In this document: positions 44,429 through 52,632 of the stretch, piece after piece
Layout: every line of letters starts with the position of its first letter
How positions within the stretch are numbered: position 1 is the stretch's first letter
Assembly (NCBI GenBank): GCA_051876105.1
Contig: JBJEHN010000065.1
Location: 7,814-71,813, forward strand
Direction: 5' to 3'
DNA length: 64,000 bases
From: W2P13-069 sp051876105
GTDB taxonomy: Bacteria; Actinomycetota; Coriobacteriia; Coriobacteriales; QAMH01
The notes under the pieces: generated by a model
The model's input: only the letters and a program-made list of their open reading frames with translations
What the model was told of the DNA's origin: nothing
The model's database searches: none
Made by a program: the position numbers and the translations under genes

Positions 44429-44767
44429 TTGAGGGGCACCGTCAAATCCAAGGATGACATGGAGCGCCTCTTCCGTGAGGGGAGGCGCTCTTCTTCGTAT
44501 TTGATGAACGTCATCACCGGCCCCTCCGGGGAGGCCTGCCCGCGTGGGAGATGGGCCTTCATCGCAGGCAAGAAGCTTGGCTGCGCACCGCTGCGCAACC
44601 GCTGCAAGCGCGTGATGCGCGCCGCGGCAGCAGAGCTCGGCGGCCCCTGGCCCCAGCTCGATGTGGTCTTCGTCGCCCGCTACAAGCTGGCGTTCGCTGA
44701 TCATCAGGCGGTAGTGCGCGAGATGCAGAAGTGCTTGCGCAAGCTCGGTGTCGAAGATGAGCGGTGA
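44429..44767 (+). CDS. rnpA: Ribonuclease P protein component
   Basis: About 112-aa basic protein that assists the RNase P RNA in removing tRNA 5' leaders. Family features: F-R-E-G-R-R segment (MERLFREGRRSSSYLM), GRWAFIAGKKLGCAPLRNRCKRVMR (the RNR motif region) and DVVFVARY. No ATG start is available; TTG at 44429 with GGAGG 5 nt upstream is preferred, and TTG at 44417 (four residues longer) is the alternative. It overlaps yidD by 11 nt. The RNase P RNA gene is not in this window. Confidence 0.93.
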   Translation: MRGTVKSKDDMERLFREGRRSSSYLMNVITGPSGEACPRGRWAFIAGKKLGCAPLRNRCKRVMRAAAAELGGPWPQLDVVFVARYKLAFADHQAVVREMQKCLRKLGVEDER

Positions 44768-45131
44768 CGACAACCGCCGATGCGGGGACGGCGCTCCCCC
44801 ACCTGCCTGCGAGCCCGGTGGCCAAGCACCGCGTCTCAAACCCGAGGACCTCTACGGCGCCGAGGTGGAGGACCAGCACCCGCGCGAGGGCGGCGGCTTC
44901 TTCAACGCGCTCGCCCGCGCTCCCAAGCGGGCTGTCATCAGCTTCATCAGGTTCTATCAGAAGGCTGTCTCACCGCTCTTCCCCAGAACCTGCAGGTTCG
45001 TACCCAGCTGTTCGCAATACGCTATCATTGCTGTTCAGCGCTATGGGCTCGCCAAAGGGGGCTTGCTTGCTGTCAAGCGGCTTCTCAAGTGCGGACCCTG
45101 GCACCCAGGTGGCTACGACCCGGTCCCCTAG
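44757..45131 (+). CDS. yidD: Membrane protein insertion efficiency factor YidD
   Basis: About 124 aa. The C-terminal 80 residues are the YidD domain: FIRFYQKAVSPLFPRTCRFVPSCSQYAIIAVQRYG, with the conserved cysteine pair and amphipathic helix, ending in KCGPWHPGGYDPVP. About 45 extra N-terminal residues (acidic/proline-rich) are not usual. The start ATG at 44757 overlaps the rnpA end; GTG at 44748 is an alternative. YidD helps YidC insert membrane proteins, and yidC follows. Confidence 0.93.
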   Translation: MSGDDNRRCGDGAPPPACEPGGQAPRLKPEDLYGAEVEDQHPREGGGFFNALARAPKRAVISFIRFYQKAVSPLFPRTCRFVPSCSQYAIIAVQRYGLAKGGLLAVKRLLKCGPWHPGGYDPVP

Positions 45132-45202
45132 CGGCCCGGGCGCCCTTCCTGGACAACCGTAAGTAGTGGCTGGGGTTATCCCCCAAGCTGAGAGGAACAT
45201 AT

Positions 45203-45973
45203 ATGTGGGATTCGATACTGAACGGCTGCGCGTGGCTGCTCTACCAGCTGGCAACCGTTGTTGGTGACTGGGGTCTTGCGATCTGCATCGTCACCATCAT
45301 CATCCGCCTGCTGCTCTTCCCCGTGCAGCAAAAGCAGCTCAAGTCCAGCTTTGGCATGCAGGAGCTGCAGCCCAAGATGCAGGCCCTGCAGGAGAAGTAC
45401 GCTGACGACCAGCAGCGCCTCTCCGAAGAGACGATGAAGCTGTATCAGGAGGTGGGTTTCAACCCGCTCGCAGGCTGCCTGCCCATGCTGGTCCAGATGC
45501 CCATCTTCATCATCCTGTTCCAGACCCTGCGATTCAAGCTTGCCGATTACCAGGTCGAGGGCCAGCTCGCCGTGAGCTTCTACAACATCCTCCCCGACCT
45601 CACGCTCACCATCCCTGACGCCGGCTTCGGCATCTGGTACTGCGTGTTCGGCATCCTGTTCATCGTTCTTTCCGTTGGCCCCATGGGCTACCAGCTCATC
45701 AAGCAGAACACCAACAAACAGAACGAGTCCATGACCTGGATGATGCTCATCTTCTTCGGCATCATGTTCATCTACATGGCATGGATCTCCCCCGCCGGCG
45801 TCATCCTGTACTGGGCCCTGTCCTCCGGCTTCGGCTTTGCGCAGCAGCTGATCACCAACCGCGCGCTCAAGAAGAAGCGCAACGAGGAGATCGCAGAACT
45901 CAACCTCCCCGAGAAGATCGAGGTCGACGTCGAGCGCAAGGTCAAGAAGAAGCGCCCCCACAAGAAGCATTAA
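45203..45973 (+). CDS. yidC: YidC/Oxa1 family membrane protein insertase
   Basis: 256-aa Gram-positive-type YidC with five membrane segments, no periplasmic P1 domain and no lipobox. Conserved: WGLAICIVTIIIRLLLFPVQQKQLKSS (with the hydrophilic-groove arginine in IIIRLLLFP), GCLPMLVQMPIFIILFQTLR, and a C-terminal basic tail (KKRNEEI..., RKVKKKRPHKKH) that can touch ribosomes. AGAGGAA precedes the ATG. The gene is followed by a good terminator, separating it from jag. Confidence 0.97.
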   Translation: MWDSILNGCAWLLYQLATVVGDWGLAICIVTIIIRLLLFPVQQKQLKSSFGMQELQPKMQALQEKYADDQQRLSEETMKLYQEVGFNPLAGCLPMLVQMPIFIILFQTLRFKLADYQVEGQLAVSFYNILPDLTLTIPDAGFGIWYCVFGILFIVLSVGPMGYQLIKQNTNKQNESMTWMMLIFFGIMFIYMAWISPAGVILYWALSSGFGFAQQLITNRALKKKRNEEIAELNLPEKIEVDVERKVKKKRPHKKH

Positions 45974-45997
45974 GCTTCCCAGCGCACCCCGCACCCA

Positions 45998-46025
45998 ACA
46001 GGCACCCATCTAGGTGCCTGTTTTG
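45998..46025 (+). terminator. Terminator after yidC
   Basis: CAGGCACC-6 nt-GGTGCCTG followed by TTTTGCTTTT; 8-bp stem starting 25 nt after the yidC stop. Confidence 0.92.
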
Positions 46026-46063
46026 CTTTTGGCTGTGTTGGGGCAAGATAGAGCGCCTCCTCT

Positions 46064-46208
46064 CGACATCCTGAGCGGAGGCGCTTTAGCGCCGGAGTCG
46101 AAGGATCTCGAGTTGAGCCGCAAGACCACCGCACCCGAGCCGCAGGTCTCGCGAGTCCGCTTAAGATCCTTCGACTCCGCTCCTTACGGCGCTGCGCTCA
46201 TGATGACG
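46064..46208. repeat. ~140-bp palindromic repeat, GAAGGATCTC subfamily, copy 3
   Basis: Starts CGACATCCTGAGCGGAGGCG and ends GCGCTCATGATGACG; inner arms GGAGTCGAAGGATCTCGAG and its near complement around 46164-46184. Same layout as the GTCATTTCGACC copies but with GAAGGATCTC instead of GAGAAATCTC. It lies between the yidC terminator and jag. Confidence 0.78.
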
Positions 46209-46386
46209 GACGGGGGTGACTCGGCAGTTGGTCTAACAACCTCATTGGTTAGAAGGTGAGACCTCAATTCTGGTTTTTGCCTTGCAATTCTGGCGGGTTC
46301 GTTCATCATCATTCAAGTCGTTTGCTGCACGCGTCTGTTCCCCACACGCAGAGACCGGCAGCGTCCCCAATATGAGGAGGGCTGCT

Positions 46387-46938
46387 ATGCCTGAAGAGTT
46401 CGAGAGCTTTGAGGAAGAGGAGCTCGAGGAAGTCGTCGAGTCTGAGGACGAAGAGGAGCGCGAGTTCACGGACGAGGAGCTCGACCTCGTTGCAGACACC
46501 GCCATCGACACGCTGAAGGAGATCCTCGACTACTTCGACATCACCAACGCAGAGATCAATGAGTACGAGGGCGATGAGGGAGAGATCATCCTCGACATCG
46601 TCGGCGGTGACGAGCTTGCCATCCTCATCGGCCGCCGCGGCCGCACGCTCGATGCCCTGCAGCTGGTAGTCTCCACCATCAGCTACCGCAAACTGGGCTT
46701 CCGCTACCCCGTCACCGTTGACGTCGAGAGCTACAAGCACCGCCAGCGCCAGAAGATCGAGTCCATGGCTGCTTCTGCTGCCAGCCGCGCCTATCGCCAG
46801 GACCGCGAGGTCAAGCTGCGCCCCATGAACCCCTACGAGCGCCGCATGGTCCATATGGCCCTTCGCGATGACGAGCGCGTTGAGACCGTCTCTGAGGGTG
46901 TTGACCCCAACCGCTGCGTAGTGATCCGCCCGCTGTAA
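46387..46938 (+). CDS. jag: Jag/KhpB RNA-binding protein
   Basis: 183-aa protein with a very acidic N-terminus (1-40, over half Glu/Asp) instead of the usual Jag-N domain, a KH domain (LAILIGRRGRTLDALQLVV with the GxxG loop IGRRGR) and an R3H domain (ASRAYRQDREVKLRPMNPYERRMVHMAL). KhpB binds many RNAs with KhpA and affects cell division and envelope genes. GAGGAGGG precedes the ATG. It is 50 nt upstream of rsmG, in the conserved yidC-jag-rsmG order. Confidence 0.95.
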   Translation: MPEEFESFEEEELEEVVESEDEEEREFTDEELDLVADTAIDTLKEILDYFDITNAEINEYEGDEGEIILDIVGGDELAILIGRRGRTLDALQLVVSTISYRKLGFRYPVTVDVESYKHRQRQKIESMAASAASRAYRQDREVKLRPMNPYERRMVHMALRDDERVETVSEGVDPNRCVVIRPL

Positions 46939-46980
46939 CAGTACGCGGTGGGTTCCGACTTTCGTATGACAAAATAGGCA

Positions 46981-46996
46981 GGTTTCACGTGAAACA
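46981..46996. promoter_or_regulatory. parS: parS site 1, overlapping the rsmG start codon
   Basis: GGTTTCACGTGAAACA matches the ParB-binding consensus TGTTTCACGTGAAACA at 15 of 16 positions. Its central GTG is the only plausible rsmG start codon (46989). Confidence 0.9.
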
Positions 46997-47714
46997 GACC
47001 GAAGAAAAGAGGGCCGCCCTTGCAGCGGCCCTTGGTCGCTTGGAGCTTGAGCTTAGCCAGCAGGTGCAAGATCAGCTCCTGAGCTTCCTCGACCTGGTAG
47101 TAGAGAAGAACAAGGTCCTCAACCTCACACGCATCACATCATTCGATGATGCTGTAGTTCTGCACCTTGAAGACTCGCTTTCCATACTTGAGACCTTCCG
47201 TCATACCTCCGGGGAGTTTCTAGACATCGGCACTGGTGGAGGCTTCCCAGGTATACCGATGGGGATCACCACCGAGCGCAGGGGTGTGCTCCTGGATTCA
47301 GTGAAGAAGAAGGCTGTTGCTGTTGGAGAGTTCATAGAGCAGCTTGGATTGCAGGAGCGGCTGAAGGCTGTGGGTATGCGCAGTGAAGAGCTGGCAGCAG
47401 AGATGCCTGGGCACTTCGGTGTGGTGACAGCGCGAGCTGTCTCATCTCTGCCGGCGGTTGAAGAGCTTGCCACTCCCCTACTCAAGCACGGTGGGCACCT
47501 GATTGCCATGCGCGGCCCTGACTCTCCTGAAGATATTGAACAAGGTAAGGCTGCTGCAAAGCTACTTGGGCTCACACTTATGGAGCGTTTAGAGTTCACT
47601 ATTGGTCCGGAGCGGGAATATCACAGGTCTCTCTGCGTGTTTGAGAAAACCGGTAAGCCTAAAGTTAAGCTCCCCCGTCATCCCGGCTACGCGTCAAAAC
47701 GTCCCTTGGTGTAG
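46989..47714 (+). CDS. rsmG: 16S rRNA (guanine-527-N7)-methyltransferase RsmG
   Basis: 241-aa SAM-dependent enzyme. Motifs: EKNKVLNLTRITSFDDAVVLHLEDSL, SAM loop FLDIGTGGGFPGIPMGI, LDSVKKKAVAVGEFI, and ARAVSSLPAVEELATPLLK. The start is GTG in the middle of a parS palindrome, with AGGCAGG 5 nt upstream. Thus ParB bound at parS would sit on the start region of the gene. Loss of RsmG is known to give low-level streptomycin resistance in other bacteria. It is followed by an 11-bp hairpin at 47747-47776 and a long non-coding island. Confidence 0.96.
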   Translation: MKQTEEKRAALAAALGRLELELSQQVQDQLLSFLDLVVEKNKVLNLTRITSFDDAVVLHLEDSLSILETFRHTSGEFLDIGTGGGFPGIPMGITTERRGVLLDSVKKKAVAVGEFIEQLGLQERLKAVGMRSEELAAEMPGHFGVVTARAVSSLPAVEELATPLLKHGGHLIAMRGPDSPEDIEQGKAAAKLLGLTLMERLEFTIGPEREYHRSLCVFEKTGKPKVKLPRHPGYASKRPLV

Positions 47715-47746
47715 CTGTTTGAAGCGAATTACTGGCTATGGTAGAT

Positions 47747-47776
47747 GCACTAGCGGCGCTTCTGAGCCGCTAGTGC
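47747..47776 (+). terminator. 11-bp hairpin after rsmG
   Basis: GCACTAGCGGC and GCCGCTAGTGC form a perfect 11-bp stem with an 8-nt loop, 32 nt after the rsmG stop. No T-run follows (TATGTGTAG), so termination is likely but not certain. Confidence 0.6.
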
Positions 47777-47937
47777 TATGTGTAGATAACACTTAAACCA
47801 CCACATAGCATGTCAATTAGAGAAGGCGAAGGTTGAATCCTTAGAGGTTTAATGGCAAAAATGGTGCTGCTTACCCATAATAAAGCTGTTGGGTCTTCCC
47901 CTTCTCGTTCTCCTGAACACAGCGAATGCCCCCTTCT

Positions 47938-48082
47938 GTCATTCTGAGCGCAGCGAGCCTCAGCGAGCGAAGTCGAAGGATCTCCAGCGGAGCCGCGAGA
48001 CCGCAGCGCGGGTGCACGCGTCTCGCACATCACCTCGAGATCCTTTGACTCCGGCACCAAGGCCCCTATGCTTAAGGTGACA
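47938..48082. repeat. ~140-bp palindromic repeat, GAAGGATCTC subfamily, copy 4
   Basis: Starts GTCATTCTGAGCGCAGCGAG and ends GCTTAAGGTGAC; inner arms GTCGAAGGATCTC and GAGATCCTTTGACT. Closest to copy 3. Confidence 0.75.
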
Positions 48083-48534
48083 GGATGAAGACATGAAAGA
48101 CTGTAAGTTGACTACATTCTGTTGTGGTTGCTCATGAAACTCATCGACTGCAGCCTTCTAGGTACTCCACCTTAGGTGATGGAAGAAGGCGACTCAGCAG
48201 CTTTGCTCTGATCCAAAACAATCCCTTCAAACAGAACGATCTAAGAAGAAGCCTGCCTAGTATCAGTGATACAAGCCATTGAGTCATAGATATATATACA
48301 TTGTATAGATAAGTTTACATAAACGACATTAAAATCATGCATATAAGATATACATATACACTATCGATTTAGCTGCTTTGAATTACTAACACCCGTCGGG
48401 CGATCCTCTCACTTTATAAAAGTAAGGCGAGTTCGTTCAAGTCATTCAACAAGAACTAAACACAGCTAATAATGTAATCCTCTAAAGTTAGTTATAAGCG
48501 TTCTTAACTTGAATAGAGCTGTTGTCTCAACCTT

Positions 48535-48663
48535 TTCTCATCATCTTGAGCATAAAGAGCGCTAGCAAGTGGAGTTAAAGAATCTCGAGTTGAGCTGCGA
48601 GGCCGCAGCTCAACTCGAGATTCTTTAACTACTACGTAAATGCGCCTCCGCTTAAGATGACGA
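48535..48663. repeat. ~130-bp palindromic repeat, copy 5
   Basis: Outer ends TCTCATCATCTTGAGC and GCTTAAGATGACGAGA; inner arms TTAAAGAATCTCGAGTTGAG and its exact complement (about 48574-48627) meet almost at the centre, giving a very strong stem. Confidence 0.75.
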
Positions 48664-48706
48664 GAATGAGAGCTCTGTAGTGGTCCTATAGCTCCACAGT
48701 GATGAT

Positions 48707-48722
48707 TGTTTCACGTGAAACA
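48707..48722. promoter_or_regulatory. parS: parS site 2
   Basis: Perfect TGTTTCACGTGAAACA, extended to a 28-nt palindrome (48701-48728, GATGAT...ATCATC). It lies in the non-coding island between rsmG and parA. Confidence 0.96.
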
Positions 48723-48783
48723 ATCATCAAAACTTTTGGCTTTGTTTACCTTCAATGGTGCCAATAAAACCACAAGCCGGACC

Positions 48784-48923
48784 GTCATTTAGACCGGAGG
48801 CGCGTAGCGCTGTTGTGGAGAAATCTCAGGTTGAGCCGCGAGACTGTATCCGGAGCCACGGTCTACAAGCTCCATCTGAGATTTCTCCACGCTTGCACTA
48901 ACGTTTGCTTGGTCGAAATGACG
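48784..48923. repeat. ~140-bp palindromic repeat, GTCATTTCGACC family, copy 6
   Basis: Starts GTCATTTAGACCGGAGGCGC and ends GGTCGAAATGAC; inner arms GTGGAGAAATCTCAGG and ATCTGAGATTTCTCCAC. As in copy 1, a second end motif GGTCGAAATGAC follows about 40 nt later (48950-48961). Confidence 0.8.
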
Positions 48924-49122
48924 GCAGATGGGGTGCTTTCGCTCGTGTGGTCGAAATGACGTGTGGAGCCCACAAATAAGGAATAATGCAGACAATTATT
49001 GGATGTGTAAATCCATAATGGTGCTAACGAGGTAAAGCCCTGAGCTGACAACTATAACAGCGGGGCAGCGATGCCTACCAATCCGTCAGTTCGACCGAAA
49101 GGGCGCTAGCGGACCTGAGATT

Positions 49123-49262
49123 GTCATTTCAACTGGAGGTGTGTAGCACTCTAGTGCAGAAATTACAGGATGAGCAATAAGACGGTGCTTCGAGCTGTAG
49201 TTCTCTACCCCACTTAGAATTCTTCACTTACTCACTCACTAACGTTCGCTTGCCTAAAATAT
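49123..49262. repeat. Decayed copy 7 of the ~140-bp palindromic repeat
   Basis: Starts GTCATTTCAACTGGAGGTGT; the arms are mutated (CAGAAATTAC against GAATTCTTCAC), so it no longer folds well. A further isolated end GTCAGTTCGACCG is at 49085. Confidence 0.6.
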
Positions 49263-49482
49263 CGGTAAAGGCTGCGCTGTTATTCAAAAGGTCAAAACAA
49301 TATTCAAAGAGATCCATTACGGATTTCCAAAGCCACTAATTATGTAGTAGCCATAGCAATCGCAAAATATAGTAATCCAGGAAGTGTACACAGTATAAGG
49401 CGAGCACTGCAATAACCCTTTGAATCGAATGGAAGTGTAGAAAATAGTTTTTAAACATGGTATTCAAAAAAAATAAACAGAT

Positions 49483-49498
49483 TGTTTCACGTGAAACA
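49483..49498. promoter_or_regulatory. parS: parS site 3
   Basis: Perfect TGTTTCACGTGAAACA 67 nt upstream of the parA start, so ParB bound here could also influence parAB transcription. Confidence 0.96.
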
Positions 49499-49565
49499 AA
49501 ACTGTATCTAGCTATGACAGAAGAATGCACATATACTCACATCAGCACGCTAAGAAAGGAGAATC

Positions 49566-50372
49566 GTGAGTAATACAGAACGAAAAGAAGCAGATCGCGA
49601 TTGCTTGATCCTTGGAGTGATTAACCAAAAAGGCGGTGTAGGTAAGTCTACTACTGCTGTAAATCTCTCTGCGGCGCTAGGTGAAAAAGGTTTCAAGGTA
49701 CTGTTGGTTGACCTTGATCCACAAGGGAACAGCTCCTCAGGAATCGGCTTTGATAAGACTGACTGTGAGTTGAGCTCGTATGATTGTCTGTTGAACGATG
49801 ATGTAGAAACCGCGAACATTATCGTTGAGGTTGATGTAAAGGGCGTAGACTTGATACCAGCCACTATTGACCTAGCTGGAGCGGAAGCAGAGCTGGTTCA
49901 GGAGATTTCAAGAGAATCTAGGCTGAAAGAAGCTCTTGAGGAAGTCCAAACGGAGTATGACTTCATCATCATCGATTGCCCGCCTTCACTTGGTTTGTTG
50001 ACTATCAATGCACTCACTGCATCAAATCAGCTGATAATTCCTATCCAATGTGAGTTCTTTGCACTGGAGGGTCTTGCAAAGATCATGAACTCAGTGAATA
50101 TGGTGAAAAAGCGCCTAAATAAGAAGCTAGAGATATTTGGTGTTGTTATCACGATGTTTGATGGTAGGACTTCTCTTGCAAAACAAGTTGCAGAAGAAGT
50201 GAAGAATTACTTTGGTAAAAAGGTGTTTGCAACAAAGATACCCCGTACTGTACGCATCAGTGAGGCTCCTGGGTATGGTCAACCTATCACAGAGTATGAG
50301 CCGAATGGCAAAGGTGCAAAGGCGTATCGCGATCTAGCAGAAGAAACTGCTGAGCGTTACTACGCGCTCTAA
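49566..50372 (+). CDS. parA: Chromosome partitioning ATPase ParA (Soj)
   Basis: 268-aa deviant Walker-A ATPase: NQKGGVGKSTTAVNL (signature lysine before GG; K22-T29), LLVDLDPQGNSSSG and FIIIDCPPSLGLLT. No N-terminal helix-turn-helix, so a chromosomal type. Start GTG at 49566 with AAAGGAGA upstream. Partner of ParB (next gene) in separating origins, and a regulator of DnaA in Bacillus. Base composition is clearly lower in GC than the genes before 46 kb. Confidence 0.97.
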   Translation: MSNTERKEADRDCLILGVINQKGGVGKSTTAVNLSAALGEKGFKVLLVDLDPQGNSSSGIGFDKTDCELSSYDCLLNDDVETANIIVEVDVKGVDLIPATIDLAGAEAELVQEISRESRLKEALEEVQTEYDFIIIDCPPSLGLLTINALTASNQLIIPIQCEFFALEGLAKIMNSVNMVKKRLNKKLEIFGVVITMFDGRTSLAKQVAEEVKNYFGKKVFATKIPRTVRISEAPGYGQPITEYEPNGKGAKAYRDLAEETAERYYAL

Positions 50373-50410
50373 ACGAATAAGTGTTCGGTTCGCTCTCAAT
50401 TGGAGTAAGC

Positions 50411-51280
50411 ATGGCAGCTAAAGCAAAAAGTGGGTTGGGTAAAGGTCTTGGTGCTTTGTTTGAAGAAGCAACGATGGAGTCTGGAACCAAAGAGAAGTCG
50501 AATGGTGACAGCACTCTCTTGCTAGACGAGATTGAACCTAACCCGGATCAGCCTCGCTCGAACTTTGATCAGGCCGCACTTGATGACTTGGCTGACTCAA
50601 TCAAGAAAGAGGGTCTGCTTCAGCCGATTTTAGTGCGCCCGCGTGATGGCAAGTACCAGATTATCGCAGGTGAAAGGCGCTACCACGCTTGTAAGCTTGC
50701 AGGTTTGGAAGAAGTGCCGGTTCGCATCCTGGAGATGGATGAGGAGCAGACGCTTCGCGTTGCGCTAATTGAAAATCTTCAGAGAAGCGACCTCAACGCT
50801 ATCGAAGAGGCACGCGGTTACAAGAACCTCATGAGGGTTGGAAACCTCACACAGGCTGAGTTGGCCGAGGCGGTATCAAAATCACGCAGTGCAATCGCCA
50901 ACAGCCTCCGTCTGCTCGACTTGCCAGAAGAAATCCAGGAGTACATCTACGAAGGGAAGATCACAGCGGGTCATGCACGCGCTATCCTCTCTGTTCCTGA
51001 GTACGAGAAGCGCCTTAAGCTTGCAGAGAAGATCTTTGATGAGAACCTCTCTGTACGCGAGGCTGAGAGCATCGCTCGTCTTTACGCTGCTGGGAACCTC
51101 GAGCGTCCCGTGAAGCCCGCTGCCCCTAGGAGCTATAAAGTGATAGCGAAGGAGTTGAAATCGCGCTTCAACACGCCGGTGAAGGTGAAGACCACTGGCG
51201 GTAAGAACCGCATCGAGATTGAGTTCAAAGACGAAGAAGACCTCCAGCGCATCTATGCAGTGATCAAGAACCAGATGTAA
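50411..51280 (+). CDS. parB: Chromosome partitioning protein ParB (Spo0J)
   Basis: 289-aa CTP-dependent DNA clamp. N-terminus KSGLGKGLGALF (ParA-contacting), CTP-binding ParB domain with DQPRSNFDQAALDDLADSI, LLQPILVRP, GERRYHACKLAGL and ENLQRSDLNAIEEARGY, HTH TQAELAEAVSKSRSAIANSLRLL for parS, and a C-terminal dimer domain. Start ATG at 50411 (TTGGAG upstream); an in-frame GTG at 50381 would add ten residues. It recognises the three parS sites nearby. A terminator follows at 51301. Confidence 0.97.
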   Translation: MAAKAKSGLGKGLGALFEEATMESGTKEKSNGDSTLLLDEIEPNPDQPRSNFDQAALDDLADSIKKEGLLQPILVRPRDGKYQIIAGERRYHACKLAGLEEVPVRILEMDEEQTLRVALIENLQRSDLNAIEEARGYKNLMRVGNLTQAELAEAVSKSRSAIANSLRLLDLPEEIQEYIYEGKITAGHARAILSVPEYEKRLKLAEKIFDENLSVREAESIARLYAAGNLERPVKPAAPRSYKVIAKELKSRFNTPVKVKTTGGKNRIEIEFKDEEDLQRIYAVIKNQM

Positions 51281-51300
51281 CCATACAGCTGTATATATAG

Positions 51301-51335
51301 AAGCAGCCCCTCCCGATAATCGAGAGGGGCTGCTT
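51301..51335. terminator. Terminator between parB and the tandem-MarR gene
   Basis: AAGCAGCCCCTC and GAGGGGCTGCTT: perfect 12-bp stem with an 11-nt loop, followed by GCGTTTG. Serves the converging parB and regulator genes. Confidence 0.88.
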
Positions 51336-51363
51336 GCGTTTGAGTGGGGGAGTGTTACTCAGC

Positions 51364-52269
51364 TTATTTAGCGGGGAAGAACTCAGAGAACTCGTGGTTG
51401 GAAAGGCCGGGGAAGCAAGTATCGAAGATCTCGCACAGCTCGCCCTTGGTGTCGTGCACGAAGCGCGAGCCCTTGCGCGAAAGCGTAACGCTTGCCGCGC
51501 GGCGGTCCTTGCTGTTGCAGGCCCTGTTGATGAGGTTGCGGTCTGTAAGCGTGCGGATGGAGAGGGATGCAACGTTGGGGCGGATGTTGATGAACGCGCT
51601 CAGGTCCTTGAGCCTCATGCCCTTGTTGTTGTTCCCAAGCACGCGCAGGATGCGGGCCTCGTTGGGGGAGAGGTCCATCGTGCGCTCGAACTCGGTCATC
51701 TTGGAGATGAAGTACGTGATGCTCTCAACGATGAGGACGCGGGTGATGTGCTGGATAATCTCGTCCTGGCTCTGGTCGAGATGGAGGTCGCTTGCGATCC
51801 GCGTGGCGATGGAGGTGATGTCTTCCTCATCGGTATCGAAGAACACGTGCGAAGAGGCTGGCAACAACAGCTCGTTGAGCTCCTCGATCTTCTCAGGGAA
51901 GGGCGCAGGGCAGTCAACTTCAAACGCCTTGCGCACAGCGGGGATGAAGTTGGGGGTGATGGCTATGCCCTTTTCGGTGATGTTGATGTAGACGTTGCGG
52001 CGGTCGAGGTCGTCGTAGGTGCGGCTGATGTAGCCGTCATCGACCAGATGGTTGACGGCAGCGGTGATAGTGCTGGGCTTGAGGAACAGCGAGGTGCCTA
52101 CGTTGCCGATGGGGTGAGGCTCATGCGTGCCGATGTAGAAGAGGATGCGGGACTGGGTGATGTTGAGGCCGCAGGACTCTTTGACGTTCTTGTCGATGCT
52201 GTTGTTGAGACGTATGAAGTGGTTGATCCAGTCGAGACGTGACCCGATGGACAGGTCTGCTGATGCCAT
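51364..52269 (-). CDS. Tandem-MarR transcriptional regulator (two winged helices in one chain)
   Basis: 301-aa protein containing two MarR domains in a row. The first (about 25-125) has ITQSRILFYIG, STITAAVNHLVDDGYISRT and the DxRR wing DDLDRRNVYINITEKG. The second (about 190-290) has LSPNEARILRVLG, VASLSIRTLTDRNLINR and SKDRRAASVTLSRKG. MarR proteins normally work as dimers of ~145-aa chains, so this is a covalent pseudo-dimer. AAGGGGGAG precedes the start at 52269. No neighbour suggests a target; the 360-nt AT-rich upstream gap may hold its operator. Confidence 0.88.
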   Translation of the reverse strand: MASADLSIGSRLDWINHFIRLNNSIDKNVKESCGLNITQSRILFYIGTHEPHPIGNVGTSLFLKPSTITAAVNHLVDDGYISRTYDDLDRRNVYINITEKGIAITPNFIPAVRKAFEVDCPAPFPEKIEELNELLLPASSHVFFDTDEEDITSIATRIASDLHLDQSQDEIIQHITRVLIVESITYFISKMTEFERTMDLSPNEARILRVLGNNNKGMRLKDLSAFINIRPNVASLSIRTLTDRNLINRACNSKDRRAASVTLSRKGSRFVHDTKGELCEIFDTCFPGLSNHEFSEFFPAK

Positions 52270-52632
52270 AGCGCTCCCCCTTGGTTGCAAGCTCTCACGA
52301 ATAATAAGGATAAACAAGCTGCTCAACGCGCTTTCGTTGCAATAGAAAGTGTAATACGTCAAGAGTAGTAATGAATAAAACAAATGAAATAATCGTGAAG
52401 AATAACTTAATCAAAAACACAACTAGTAAATAAAATACTCAATTCAAGGAATTAGGAGAATTTAATATCAATAATGATTCACACTACAGTCAATAAAACC
52501 GCAGGTAAACGAGCTAATTCAGAATTATAGTAAAAAGAGAATAAACAACAAAACAACCAACAGATAGTAAAAGGCGTAGCTTGACACTGCGCTCCAACGA
52601 GAGATTAATTACTCAAATTAACCATATGTAAA
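52270..52632. other. AT-rich gene-free spacer
   Basis: 363 nt with very low GC compared with its flanks, many AATAA-type runs, no open frame, no strong palindrome. It presumably contains the regulator's promoter. No mobile-element remnant is recognised. Confidence 0.5.

Larger units (their letters stand above)
47777..49565. other. 1.8-kb low-GC, gene-free island between rsmG and parA
   Basis: No credible gene on either strand. Holds four copies of the ~140-bp palindromic repeat (47938, 48535, 48784, 49123), two parS sites, and very AT-rich stretches (for example 48270-48370). The flanking rsmG end and parAB are also lower in GC than the rest of the window. It probably serves as a centromere-like segregation locus. 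Confidence 0.7.

Noticed and set aside
48784..49051. Short minus-strand open frames of 62-68 codons in the rsmG-parA island
   Set aside because: They read through the palindromic repeat, have no ribosome site and occur in every copy of the repeat, so they are by-products.
52270..52632. Insertion-sequence remnant in the AT-rich spacer
   Set aside because: No transposase fragment, terminal inverted repeat or target duplication could be seen.
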